In this document: in pieces, positions 1 to 11,276 of the stretch
Layout of the letters: every line of letters starts with the position of its first letter
Numbering within the stretch: the stretch's first letter is position 1
Assembly: GCF_011761235.1 (NCBI RefSeq)
Contig: NZ_JAAOYW010000002.1
Coordinates: forward strand, 558,001 to 622,000
Direction of reading: 5' to 3'
DNA from: Frigoribacterium faeni
GTDB taxonomy: Bacteria; Actinomycetota; Actinomycetes; Actinomycetales; Microbacteriaceae
Length of the DNA: 64,000 nucleotides
Notes under the pieces: generated by a model
Database searches by the model: none
What the model saw: the letters and a program-made list of their open reading frames with translations, nothing else
Told to the model about the DNA's origin: nothing
Position numbers and translations under genes: made by a program

Positions 1-45
1 CGGGTGCGGTGCGGCGGACGGACGGGACGGGACGGGGCGAGGCGC

Positions 46-1719
46 TCACGCGACGACCCGCAGGATCTCTTCGACGCTCGTGAGGCCGAGCTTCGCCTTG
101 GCCCAGCCGTCGTGGCGGAGGCTGACCATGCCCTGCTCGGCGGCGACGCGCGCGATCTCGGCGCTCGACGCACGGGCGACGGCGAGGCGCTCGATCTCCT
201 CGGAGACGCTCATCACCTCGTGCAGGGCGATGCGGCCGCGGTAGCCGGTGTTCGAGCACTGGGCGCAGCCGACGGGCTGGTAGACCAGCGGCGCGGGCTC
301 GTCGAGCCGCACGGGGAACCGCAGGTGCTCGAGCTGGCGGGGCGTGTACGACGTCGGCGTCTTGCAGCGGTCGCAGAGGCGCCGGGCGAGGCGCTGGGCG
401 ACGACGCAGTCGATGGCGCTGCCGACGAGGAACGGCTCGATGCCCATCTCGGTGAGGCGGGTGATGGCGCTCGGGGCGTCGTTCGTGTGCAGCGTGCTCA
501 GCACGAGGTGGCCGGTCAGCGACGCCTCGATGGCGATCTGGGCGGTCTCGTGGTCGCGGATCTCGCCGAGCAGGACGACGTCGGGGTCGGACCGCAGGAT
601 GCTGCGCAGCGCGCCGGCGAAGGTCAGGCCCGCCTTGGGGTTGACCTGCACCTGGTTGATGCCGTCCATGCGGTACTCGACCGGGTCCTCGACCGTGATG
701 ACGTTGATCTCGGGCCGCGCCACGGCGTTCAGGGTCGTGTACAGGGTGGTCGACTTGCCCGAGCCGGTGGGGCCCGTGACGAGGATCATGCCGTAGGGCT
801 TCGAGTACGAGGCGGCGTACACGTCGAAGTTGCGCTCGAGCAGGTTGAGGTCGCGCAGGCTCATCGACGTGTTCGAGTTGTCGAGGATCCGCATGACGAC
901 CTTCTCGCCCCACACGGTCGGCAGCGTGGCGACGCGCAGGTCGATCTGGCGGCCGCCGTGGCGCACCGACATGCGGCCGTCCTGGGGGCGGCGGCGCTCG
1001 GCGATGTCGATCTCGCTCATGATCTTGAGGCGAGAGATGACGCCGTTCTGGATCGCCTTCGGGGCGGGCTGCATCTCGTGCAGCACGCCGTCGATGCGGT
1101 ACCGGATGCGCACGTCGTGCTCGGCCGGCTCGATGTGGATGTCGGAGGCGTGGTCGGTGATCGCCTGGCTGACGAGCAGGTTGACGAAGCGCACGATCGG
1201 CACGTCGTCGTCGGGGCCGGCGGAGGCGATGTCGGCCTGGGCGGCCTCGACGGCGTTCGTCTCCTCCTCGAGGGTCGAGGTCAGGTCGTTGAGCTCGTCG
1301 TCGGCACGGAGGTAGCGGTCGAGGGCGGCCTGCAGGTCGGCGCGGTCGGCGAGCACGGGCTCGACGCCGATCTTCAGGGCGGCGCGCACGTCGTCGATCG
1401 CGAAGACGTCGCCCGGGTCGGCCATGGCGAGCAGGAGGAGGCCGTCGCGCACCGCGATCGGCAGCACGCTGTGCCGGCGGCAGACCGCGGCGGGCACCAT
1501 CGTGACGGCGGCGCGGTCGACGGGGTAGTCGACGAGCTCGACGAAGTCGACCCCGTTGGCCTGGGCCCGGGCGCGGGCCACCTGCGCGGTGGTCACGGTG
1601 CCGGACTCGAGCAGCTCCCGGATGGACGCCTCCTCGTCGGCGCCGCGGCGGCCCACACGGTCGAGGTGCTCCATGGGCAGCAGGCCGTGCAGGATCAGGA
1701 TCTCGGTCATCGAAGCCAC
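46..1719 (-). CDS. PilB/GspE-type secretion and pilus assembly ATPase
   Basis: Hexameric cytoplasmic ATPase that powers assembly of type IV pili or type II secretion pseudopili. The 557-residue protein has an N-terminal MshEN-like region followed by the motor. Walker A GPTGSGKSTT lies near residue 315, the Walker B-type LLGEIRD near 382, and a four-cysteine zinc cluster (CDRC ... CAQC) near 448-486, all standard for PilB/GspE. I chose the GTG at 1719 because GAGGAG lies 8 bases before it; the ATG at 1710 is the alternative. The gene stops 45 bases from the window edge, so the usual partners (pilT, pilC, pilins) would lie beyond it. It diverges from the GTPase/roadblock cassette. Family assignment is firm; pilus versus secretion use is not decided here. 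Confidence 0.93.
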   Translation of the reverse strand: MASMTEILILHGLLPMEHLDRVGRRGADEEASIRELLESGTVTTAQVARARAQANGVDFVELVDYPVDRAAVTMVPAAVCRRHSVLPIAVRDGLLLLAMADPGDVFAIDDVRAALKIGVEPVLADRADLQAALDRYLRADDELNDLTSTLEEETNAVEAAQADIASAGPDDDVPIVRFVNLLVSQAITDHASDIHIEPAEHDVRIRYRIDGVLHEMQPAPKAIQNGVISRLKIMSEIDIAERRRPQDGRMSVRHGGRQIDLRVATLPTVWGEKVVMRILDNSNTSMSLRDLNLLERNFDVYAASYSKPYGMILVTGPTGSGKSTTLYTTLNAVARPEINVITVEDPVEYRMDGINQVQVNPKAGLTFAGALRSILRSDPDVVLLGEIRDHETAQIAIEASLTGHLVLSTLHTNDAPSAITRLTEMGIEPFLVGSAIDCVVAQRLARRLCDRCKTPTSYTPRQLEHLRFPVRLDEPAPLVYQPVGCAQCSNTGYRGRIALHEVMSVSEEIERLAVARASSAEIARVAAEQGMVSLRHDGWAKAKLGLTSVEEILRVVA

Positions 1720-1898
1720 GGGTGCATCTCCTCGGTACGCGCACCCGGCATGTCGGGGTCCGGGCGGCACAGGTCCTCGGGAGTCGTCCCGAGCAGTCGC
1801 CACGCTACGGCCGTGCCGTGCCCCCGACACGTCCCAGTGAGGGTGCCCCCCGTCTGCGTCACAGCGTCGGGACGGCAGGGCCGAGGAGGCGCCGGGCA

Positions 1899-1935
1899 CG
1901 CCCAGAAAGGGGGCCGTCGTCGCCCAGAACGGGGG
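1899..1935. repeat. Two direct repeats in the divergent pilB/GTPase intergenic region
   Basis: CGCCCAGAANGGGGG occurs at 1899-1913 and again at 1921-1935, 22 bp (about two helical turns) apart. The 326-bp region 1720-2045 separates the ATPase from the divergent cassette and holds no convincing gene. Repeats on one helix face between divergent genes are what a regulator-binding site would look like, but no regulator is identified. Confidence 0.5.
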
Positions 1936-2045
1936 ATGGCACGCCGCTCGGCGCGACTGGTCTAGTGGACGTCGGCGGTCCTGGGCACGACAGGTGTGGC
2001 TCAGTTCACGGACGACGACCGCCGACCCCTGAGGAGACCTACACG

Positions 2046-2768
2046 ATGCACGGTCACGAGATGACGTTCGACCCTGCCAGGACCGCGCCCGCGGCCTCGC
2101 AGGCCCCCTTCACCGGCGACTCCCGCAGTCCCGAGACGACGGGCATCACCGTGCCGTCGTTCGGCTGGACCGGCGTCGCCATCGCCCTCCACCGCCTGCA
2201 GCAGCAGCCGACCTCGTCGATCGTGGTCGTGCGCCAGGCGGACCACCTGCCCCTGGTGATCGACCTCGAGACGAACGCCTACTGGTGGGACACCCCGCTG
2301 ACCGCGTTCCCGTCCGAGCCGGTCGACATCGACGTGGTGGTCGAGCCCAAGGACCCCGCCGTCGAGGCGTCTCGCGCCCCCGGCACCGACCTCGACGCGC
2401 TCGTCTGGCTGATCGGCAACCACTCGTTCCTGGGCGAGCTCGCCTGGTGGCTGCAGCGCGACGACCGCTACAAGCTCGTGCGCTGGCCGAACTTCACGAT
2501 GCTCGCGCACACCCCGGAGCAGATGCGCATGACCGCCATGCTCGGCTACACGTTCCTGCCCGTCGGCGAGCTGGCCAACGCCAGCGAGTCCGACCCGGCC
2601 GAGGCCCGTCGCCTGATCAACGCCTTCAGCCTGATGCGCCTGCTCCGCGCCGAGTCGCCGGAGCCCAGCGAGGTCGCCGTCTCGGCCGACCCCGTCTACG
2701 TCCCGCCCGCCCCGCAGCAGCGCCGCGGCGGCCTCTTCAGCCGCCTGCGCGACAGGCTCGGTCTCTGA
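2046..2768 (+). CDS. Unrecognised protein, first gene of a GTPase/roadblock cassette
   Basis: A 240-residue soluble protein that I do not recognise. The ATG at 2046 is preceded by TGAGGAG at good spacing. The first 35 residues look disordered. The centre is rich in W and acidic residues (NAYWWDTPL, LAWWLQRDD), and the C-terminus ends in a basic, proline-rich tail (PPAPQQRRGGLFSRLRDRL) that could contact membrane or a partner. There is no signal peptide or membrane span. Its stop overlaps the GTPase start (TGATG), so the two are translationally coupled and probably work together. The order unknown-GTPase-roadblock recalls Streptomyces conservons and MglA/MglB modules, but this protein is not the histidine kinase or DUF742 protein of those operons. 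Confidence 0.8.
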   Translation: MHGHEMTFDPARTAPAASQAPFTGDSRSPETTGITVPSFGWTGVAIALHRLQQQPTSSIVVVRQADHLPLVIDLETNAYWWDTPLTAFPSEPVDIDVVVEPKDPAVEASRAPGTDLDALVWLIGNHSFLGELAWWLQRDDRYKLVRWPNFTMLAHTPEQMRMTAMLGYTFLPVGELANASESDPAEARRLINAFSLMRLLRAESPEPSEVAVSADPVYVPPAPQQRRGGLFSRLRDRLGL

Positions 2769-3352
2769 TGGCCGAGCACGTCATCCTCTTCGGCGGCCCC
2801 ATGGGCGCCGGCAAGACGACCGCCATCGAGACGCTCAGCGAGACCGAGGTCGTCCGCACCGAGGCCGCGAACACCGACCGCGAGACCGCCGACAAGGACA
2901 CCACGACGGTCGCCCTCGACTACGGCGAGATCACCCTCGGCGACACCGACAAGGTGCGCCTCTACGGCATCCCCGGCCAGCAGCGCTTCGACTTCATGTG
3001 GAGCATCCTCAAGGAGCGCGCCAAGGGCATGGTGCTGCTCGTCAACAACGACGCGGCCGACCCGGTGGGCGAGATGCTCGCGTTCCTCGACGAGTTCCGC
3101 GACCTGTACGACCGCGGCGGGGTCGTCGTCGCGGCCACGCGCTCCGACGTCTCGGCCACCCCGACGGTGGCCGACTACTCGGCGGCGCTGACCGAGCGCC
3201 GTCCCGACCTGGTCGTGCCGGTGTTCACCGTCGACCCCCGAGAGGAAGACCAGATGCGCACCGTCCTGATGACGCTCGTCGCCAACATCGAGATGCGGGA
3301 GATGTTCCTGACGTCCACCGCCTCGCAGCCGACCTCGGCGGCAGCCCGATGA
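2768..3352 (+). CDS. Small Ras-like GTPase (MglA/CvnD-like)
   Basis: A 194-residue P-loop GTPase. The G1 loop is GGPMGAGKTT at residues 9-18, and DKDTTTVALDYG occupies the switch I region. Switch II reads YGIPGQQRF, so the aspartate of the usual DxxG is absent. ATRSD stands where NKxD gives guanine specificity. These variants are typical of the bacterial MglA and conservon GTPases, which act as polarity or signalling switches with roadblock partners. It overlaps the preceding gene by 1 base and the roadblock gene by 4 (ATGA), so the three form an operon. What it switches is not shown; the divergent pilus ATPase makes pilus control a reasonable guess. Confidence 0.87.
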   Translation: MAEHVILFGGPMGAGKTTAIETLSETEVVRTEAANTDRETADKDTTTVALDYGEITLGDTDKVRLYGIPGQQRFDFMWSILKERAKGMVLLVNNDAADPVGEMLAFLDEFRDLYDRGGVVVAATRSDVSATPTVADYSAALTERRPDLVVPVFTVDPREEDQMRTVLMTLVANIEMREMFLTSTASQPTSAAAR

Positions 3353-3801
3353 ACGTCGCGCCCCACCTCGACCCCGTCGTCGTCGACCTGGGCCGCGAGG
3401 CCCTGCTCGCCATGGGCGACGTGAGCCGCTCGCTCGTCTACGCGTCGTTCCTCACCGACGACGGCTTCGAGGTCGTCCACGTGCCCGACGGCAAGGTCGA
3501 CGCGAACCGCTTCGCCAGCATGGCCAGCTCCATCCAGGCCCTCAGCGAGGCCGTCGCGCGGGAGGTGCGGATCGGCTCGAGCGAGTACGTCATCATCGCC
3601 TCCCAGAAGGGCCACGTCATCCAGCTCCGCGTCCCCGGGCACCCCGTCGTGCTCGGCGCGCTGTTCGACGACGACGAGACGCTCGGCAAGGCCCTCTCGG
3701 TCGCGCGCCGCTGCGCCCAGCAGCTGGCCGCCTCCCTCGCCGACCGCCCCGCAGCCCAGCCGGACGCGCCTGCCGACCAGCAGGCCGTCCCGGCGTACTG
3801 A
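3349..3801 (+). CDS. Roadblock/LC7-domain protein, partner of the GTPase
   Basis: A 150-residue protein with a single roadblock/LC7-like alpha/beta domain over residues ~10-120 and a disordered Ala/Pro/Gln tail. Roadblock proteins dimerise and bind small GTPases, often as activating proteins (MglB). The pattern ...SRSLVYASFLTDDG...FASMASSIQALSEAVAR...VIIASQKGHVIQLRV... follows the usual strand-helix order. It starts inside the GTPase stop codon. Assignment rests on fold pattern plus gene order. Confidence 0.75.
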   Translation: MNVAPHLDPVVVDLGREALLAMGDVSRSLVYASFLTDDGFEVVHVPDGKVDANRFASMASSIQALSEAVAREVRIGSSEYVIIASQKGHVIQLRVPGHPVVLGALFDDDETLGKALSVARRCAQQLAASLADRPAAQPDAPADQQAVPAY

Positions 3802-3980
3802 TCCTGGCCAGGCACGCCGCCCGGCCCCTCCGACCGCTCCGGCCGCACCTCCGCGGCAGGACGACGAGCGGCACCGACCACCCGTCGGCGCCCTCGACCG
3901 CACCATCCCTGACCCGCCCGGGTCAGTTCCGACGCGCTCGATACCGAGCTGCAGAGACCCGAACAGGAAGAACGCACCCC

Positions 3981-4340
3981 ATGGCGAACATCAACGACTC
4001 CCTCGAGACCCTCCTCTCCGTCGACGGCGCGATGGCCGCCGCCGTCGTGGACAGCGCCTCCGGCATGCTGCTCGGCGGCGCCGGCACCGGCATCGACCTC
4101 GAGCTGGCCGCGGCCGGCAACACCGAGGTCGTCCGCGCCAAGCTCAAGACGGCGAAGTCGCTGGGCCTCGCCGACTCGATCGAGGACATCCTCATCACCC
4201 TGTCGAGCCAGATCCACATCATCCGCCCCCTCGCCAGCAACCGCGAGGTCTTCATCTACTTCGTGCTCGACCGCACCAAGGCGAACCTCGCCCTCGCCCG
4301 CATGAAGTCCAAGGAGGTCGAGGGCCTGCTCGCCTTCTGA
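3981..4340 (+). CDS. Second roadblock/LC7-like protein
   Basis: A compact 119-residue protein beginning MANINDSLETLLSVDGAMAA, with the strand VVDSASGMLLGG and the strand pair ITLSSQIHIIRPL and REVFIYFVLDR, which is a roadblock-like profile covering the whole chain. AGGAAG precedes the ATG. A 179-base spacer separates it from the upstream roadblock gene, so it may have its own promoter, though none is obvious. It is followed by a strong terminator. Two different roadblock proteins beside one GTPase suggest heteromeric or alternative partners (inference). Confidence 0.72.
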   Translation: MANINDSLETLLSVDGAMAAAVVDSASGMLLGGAGTGIDLELAAAGNTEVVRAKLKTAKSLGLADSIEDILITLSSQIHIIRPLASNREVFIYFVLDRTKANLALARMKSKEVEGLLAF

Positions 4341-4387
4341 GCTGCTCCCGCACCGGCGTCGCGGCACCCTGCGCCGCGACGCGGCAC

Positions 4388-4425
4388 CCGACGGGGCGTC
4401 GACCACATGGTCGGCGCCCCGTCGG
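4388..4425. terminator. Bidirectional terminator between convergent genes
   Basis: An almost perfect hairpin: CCGACGGGGCG at 4388-4398 pairs with CGCCCCGTCGG at 4415-4425, and the inner CGACCA/TGGTCG continues the stem to a 2-base loop. It lies between the plus-strand roadblock gene and the minus-strand acetyltransferase. Confidence 0.8.
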
Positions 4426-4428
4426 CGT

Positions 4429-4500
4429 GCGCGGCGGCCCGGTCTCGCGCGGCGGCCCGGTCTCCCGCGGCGGCCTGGTCGTGCGCGGCGGTCCGGTCGA
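4429..4500. repeat. 18-bp tandem repeat, four copies
   Basis: Four head-to-tail copies of GCGCGGCGGCCCGGTCTC (4429, 4447, 4465, 4483). The first two are identical and the last two have drifted. They sit between the terminator and the stop of the acetyltransferase, outside any gene. Confidence 0.8.
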
Positions 4501-4515
4501 GGAGGCGCCGGCCGC

Positions 4516-5055
4516 CTAGTCGAGGAGGCGCTGGTACAGCACGTGCTCGCGCCACTCCCCCGCGATGCGGAGGTAGCCCGGCGCCGTGCCGAACTGATCG
4601 AAGCCCGAGGCGGCCAGCACCGCCCGCGACCCCGCGTTGTGCGGCAGGGCGCTCGCCTCGAGGCGGTGCAGCCGGAGCCGGGTGGCCGCGAGGTCGACGA
4701 CGGCCGCCAGCGCCGCCGTGGCGAGCCCGCGGCCCGTGCGCTCCCGGTCGACCCAGTAGCCGACCGAGGCCCGCTGCAGGGGGCCGCGGACGATCTGGTT
4801 GAGCGCGATGGTGCCGACGACGCGGTCGCCCTCCATCAGGTGGAACGGCTGCTGCTCGCCGGCCTCGGCCGACGCGATCCGCGCCGTGAGCATCGCGAGC
4901 TGGCCGGCGGGCTCGAAGAACGACGGCGGCCGCTCCGGGTCCCACGGGGCGAGGTGCTCGCGGTTGCGCCGGTGGGCGTCGGCGAGGGCGGCGGCGTCGC
5001 CGACCCGCGCCTCCCGCAGGAGGACGGTGTCGGTCAGGGCCTGCTCGAACTGCAC
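4516..5055 (-). CDS. GNAT N-acetyltransferase, RimJ/RimL type
   Basis: A 179-residue single-domain acetyltransferase covering the usual length of the RimJ/RimL group, which acetylates protein N-termini or small amines using acetyl-CoA. The acetyl-CoA loop is DRERTGRGLAT (residues ~103-113), preceded by ASVGYWV and followed by RLHRLEASALPHNAGSRAVL, where the asparagine is the typical RimJ/L residue. The start is GTG at 5055 with only a weak ribosome site. It stands alone between convergent and divergent neighbours; the substrate cannot be told. Confidence 0.87.
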   Translation of the reverse strand: MQFEQALTDTVLLREARVGDAAALADAHRRNREHLAPWDPERPPSFFEPAGQLAMLTARIASAEAGEQQPFHLMEGDRVVGTIALNQIVRGPLQRASVGYWVDRERTGRGLATAALAAVVDLAATRLRLHRLEASALPHNAGSRAVLAASGFDQFGTAPGYLRIAGEWREHVLYQRLLD

Positions 5056-5169
5056 CCCCCGACCCTAGGCCCGGACGAGGAGGCGGGGGCGCGCCCCCGG
5101 GGACGGCCCGCATAGCATTGCCGGGACAGTTGTCCCGCCGCACGACGGCAGAACCGAGGAGACGCCCCC

Positions 5170-5940
5170 GTGATCGAGATCTTCACCCCCGCCGAGCTGG
5201 GCCGGGCCCGTGACGCCGGAGCGCTCGTCGGGCACATCCTGCAGACGGTGCGCCAGCGCGTCGTCGTCGGCACGAACCTGCTCGAGATCGACGAGTGGAC
5301 CCGCGAGATGATCCTCGAGGCCGGGGCCGAGTCCTGCTACGTCGACTACGCGCCCTCGTTCGGCCGCGGGCCCTTCGGGCACTGGATCTGCACGGCCGTC
5401 AACGACGCCGTGCTGCACGGGCTGCCCCACGACTACGCCCTGCGCGACGGCGACCTGCTCACCCTCGACCTGGCCGTCGTGCTGAACGGCCTCGCCGCCG
5501 ACTCGGCCCTGAGCTTCGTCGTCGGCACGAGCCGTCCCGCGGGCAGCACCGAGCTGATCGAGGTCACGGAGCGCGCCCTGGCCGCGGCGATCGAGGCCGC
5601 GGTGCCCGGGGCCCGCATCGGCGACGTCTCGTACGCGATCGGCTCGGTGCTCACGGACGCCGGCTACCCCGTCAACACGCAGTTCGGCGGCCACGGCATC
5701 GGCACCACCATGCACCAGGACCCGCACGTGGCGAACATCGGACGACCCGGCCGCGGCTACCGCCTGCGCCCCGGCCTGCTGCTCGCCCTCGAGCCGTGGG
5801 TCATGGCCGACACCGACGAGCTCGTCACCGACGACGACGGGTGGACCCTGCGCAGCGCGACCGGGTGCCTCACCGCGCACAGCGAGCACACCGTCGCGAT
5901 CACCGACGACGGCGCCGAGGTCCTGACGGTCCGGGGCTAG
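5170..5940 (+). CDS. map: Methionine aminopeptidase, type I
   Basis: Removes the initiator methionine from nascent proteins. It has 256 residues, the normal length. All metal and catalytic ligands are visible: HGLP histidine, LTLDLAV and ADSAL aspartates, GHGIG histidine, ALEPW and SEHTVAI glutamates. GAGGAG lies 8 bases before the GTG start. It is monocistronic, with a hairpin terminator shared with the convergent acetyltransferase. Actinobacteria often carry two map genes; this one is away from the ribosomal protein operon, so it may be the second. Confidence 0.95.
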   Translation: MIEIFTPAELGRARDAGALVGHILQTVRQRVVVGTNLLEIDEWTREMILEAGAESCYVDYAPSFGRGPFGHWICTAVNDAVLHGLPHDYALRDGDLLTLDLAVVLNGLAADSALSFVVGTSRPAGSTELIEVTERALAAAIEAAVPGARIGDVSYAIGSVLTDAGYPVNTQFGGHGIGTTMHQDPHVANIGRPGRGYRLRPGLLLALEPWVMADTDELVTDDDGWTLRSATGCLTAHSEHTVAITDDGAEVLTVRG

Positions 5941-5956
5941 CCCCGAGGCGCGCTCG

Positions 5957-5994
5957 CCCCGGGCCGGACCGGCCCCGGCTGGTCCCGCCCGGGG
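5957..5994. terminator. Hairpin between map and the double-GNAT gene
   Basis: CCCCGGGC at 5957-5964 pairs with GCCCGGGG at 5987-5994, and the inner GGACC/GGTCC extends the stem with two mismatches. It separates two converging genes and ends at the stop codon of the minus-strand gene. Confidence 0.65.
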
Positions 5995-7107
5995 TCAGTA
6001 CTCGCGCAGGTAGGCCGCGCGCCGCCCGGCGAGGGCGAAGCCGGCGCGCTCGTACAGCCCCACCGCGCCGGTCGGGCTCGTCGAGTCGACGTCGAGCACG
6101 CAGAGGTCGAACCCGGCCTCGGCGTGCCGCGACAGCGCGGTCGCCACCAGCGACTGGGCGAGGTGGCGGCCGCGCCAGGCCCGGCGCACGCCCACGTAGT
6201 CGACGTGGGTGCTGCGGCCGCCGTGCGCGGCCCACTGCTCGGGCTCGACCGTCGTCAGGACGAACGCGACCACCGCCTCCTCGCCGTCGTCGCCCTCGGC
6301 GACCGCGACGAACGACAGGTCGGGTCGGAACGTGGCGGCGCCGACGAGCATGCTCCACACCTCGGGCGTGCTGGCCTGGCTGCCCCAGTGGTCGACGAAG
6401 GCCTCGTTGCGGGCCAGGCGCGTCGCCTCCTCGCGCTCGGGCGTGTACGACTCGAGCCGCACGGCCGGGTCGAGCGCGACGGGCTCGACGGGCTCGGCCA
6501 GGTCGCGGCTGAGCGTGCTCCACCAGCGGGCCGGGCCGAAGCCCTGGCGCTGCAGCAGGTGCGCGTGGGCCTCGGCCCCCTCGTCGACGCCCCCCGCGAG
6601 CACCGCCGGCAGCACGTCGTCGGCGGCCGCCAGGTGCTGCTCGCCGCGCAGCCGCTGCCACTCGACCAGGTCGCGTCCGAGGCCCAGGCCCCGTCGGGAC
6701 GGGTCGACGCCGCCGTCGACCGACACGCGCACCACCGACTCGCGCACCGGCCAGAGGGCGCTCACGCCCCAGGCGACGAGCTGCCCGTCGGGCTCCTCGG
6801 CGACGAGGGAGTCGCGCTCGAGGTCGATGCCCGGCGTCTCGAGCAGCTGCCGCATCGACGCCAGCGACGTCACGTGCAGCGGGTGGTCGATGGCGGCGAC
6901 GCGCCCGTCGAGGGCGTGCAGGGCGCCCAGGTCGACGAGCGTCGCCGGTCGCCAGCGCAGGCCGTCCCGGTCGCGAGGGAGGCGGGCGTCCGGACGCGGG
7001 ACGCGCGCGCTGACGGGACGGTCGACCGCGTCGAGCCGCACGCCCTCCGCCGCCTCGCCGCGGGCGACGGTGGGCTCGGGACGGGGCTCGGTCTGGTCGG
7101 TGCTCAT
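5995..7107 (-). CDS. Tandem GNAT-domain acetyltransferase
   Basis: A 370-residue protein with two GNAT domains after a ~45-residue disordered N-terminus. The second domain is complete, with the acetyl-CoA loop VRRAWRGRHLAQSLV near residue 310 and the strand DLCVLDVDSTSPTGAVGLYE. The first domain has a weaker loop (DPSRRGLGLGRDLVEW). The double-GNAT layout is shared with mycothiol synthase and with several actinobacterial resistance enzymes, but nothing fixes a substrate. The ATG at 7107 gives MSTDQTEP, with CAGGA upstream. Confidence 0.82.
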   Translation of the reverse strand: MSTDQTEPRPEPTVARGEAAEGVRLDAVDRPVSARVPRPDARLPRDRDGLRWRPATLVDLGALHALDGRVAAIDHPLHVTSLASMRQLLETPGIDLERDSLVAEEPDGQLVAWGVSALWPVRESVVRVSVDGGVDPSRRGLGLGRDLVEWQRLRGEQHLAAADDVLPAVLAGGVDEGAEAHAHLLQRQGFGPARWWSTLSRDLAEPVEPVALDPAVRLESYTPEREEATRLARNEAFVDHWGSQASTPEVWSMLVGAATFRPDLSFVAVAEGDDGEEAVVAFVLTTVEPEQWAAHGGRSTHVDYVGVRRAWRGRHLAQSLVATALSRHAEAGFDLCVLDVDSTSPTGAVGLYERAGFALAGRRAAYLREY

Positions 7108-7167
7108 CCCCCCATCCTGCCCGGCGCCCGGGGCGGTCGCGAGCCGGACGGGCGACCTGACCCGTGC

Positions 7168-7223
7168 GACCCGGCCCGTGCGACCCGGCCCGCGCGACCC
7201 TGCCCGCACGACCCGGCCCGCGC
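7168..7223. repeat. 14-bp tandem repeat, four copies
   Basis: Head-to-tail copies of GACCCGGCCCGTGC and close variants at 7168, 7182, 7196 and 7210. They lie in the 240-bp spacer between the acetyltransferase start and the rpoC terminator, which holds no gene. Confidence 0.8.
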
Positions 7224-7243
7224 CTCCTCGGGTCGGACCGACG

Positions 7244-7290
7244 ACGACGGGCCCCGTCCCTCGCGTGGTGCGAGGGCCGGGGCCCGTCGT
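7244..7290 (-). terminator. rpoBC operon terminator
   Basis: A 13-bp perfect stem (ACGACGGGCCCCG at 7244-7256 with its complement at 7278-7290) stacked on an inner 7-bp stem (CCCTCGC/GCGAGGG) with a 5-base loop. It lies about 57 bases beyond the rpoC stop. Confidence 0.88.
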
Positions 7291-7346
7291 GGTGCCGGTG
7301 GCTCAGCGGGTCGTCAGACCTGCTTCGCCTCCGTGGCGGCAGCCGA

Positions 7347-11228
<3,882 letters not shown>

Positions 11229-11276
11229 AATTCAGTCCCTTGTCAGATGTATCGACGTGTCGTTGTGGGAGGGGGC

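Noticed and set aside
4429-4500. Possible CRISPR-like array
   Set aside because: 18-bp units are directly adjacent with no spacers; a simple tandem repeat. No CRISPR array or cas gene is present anywhere in the window.
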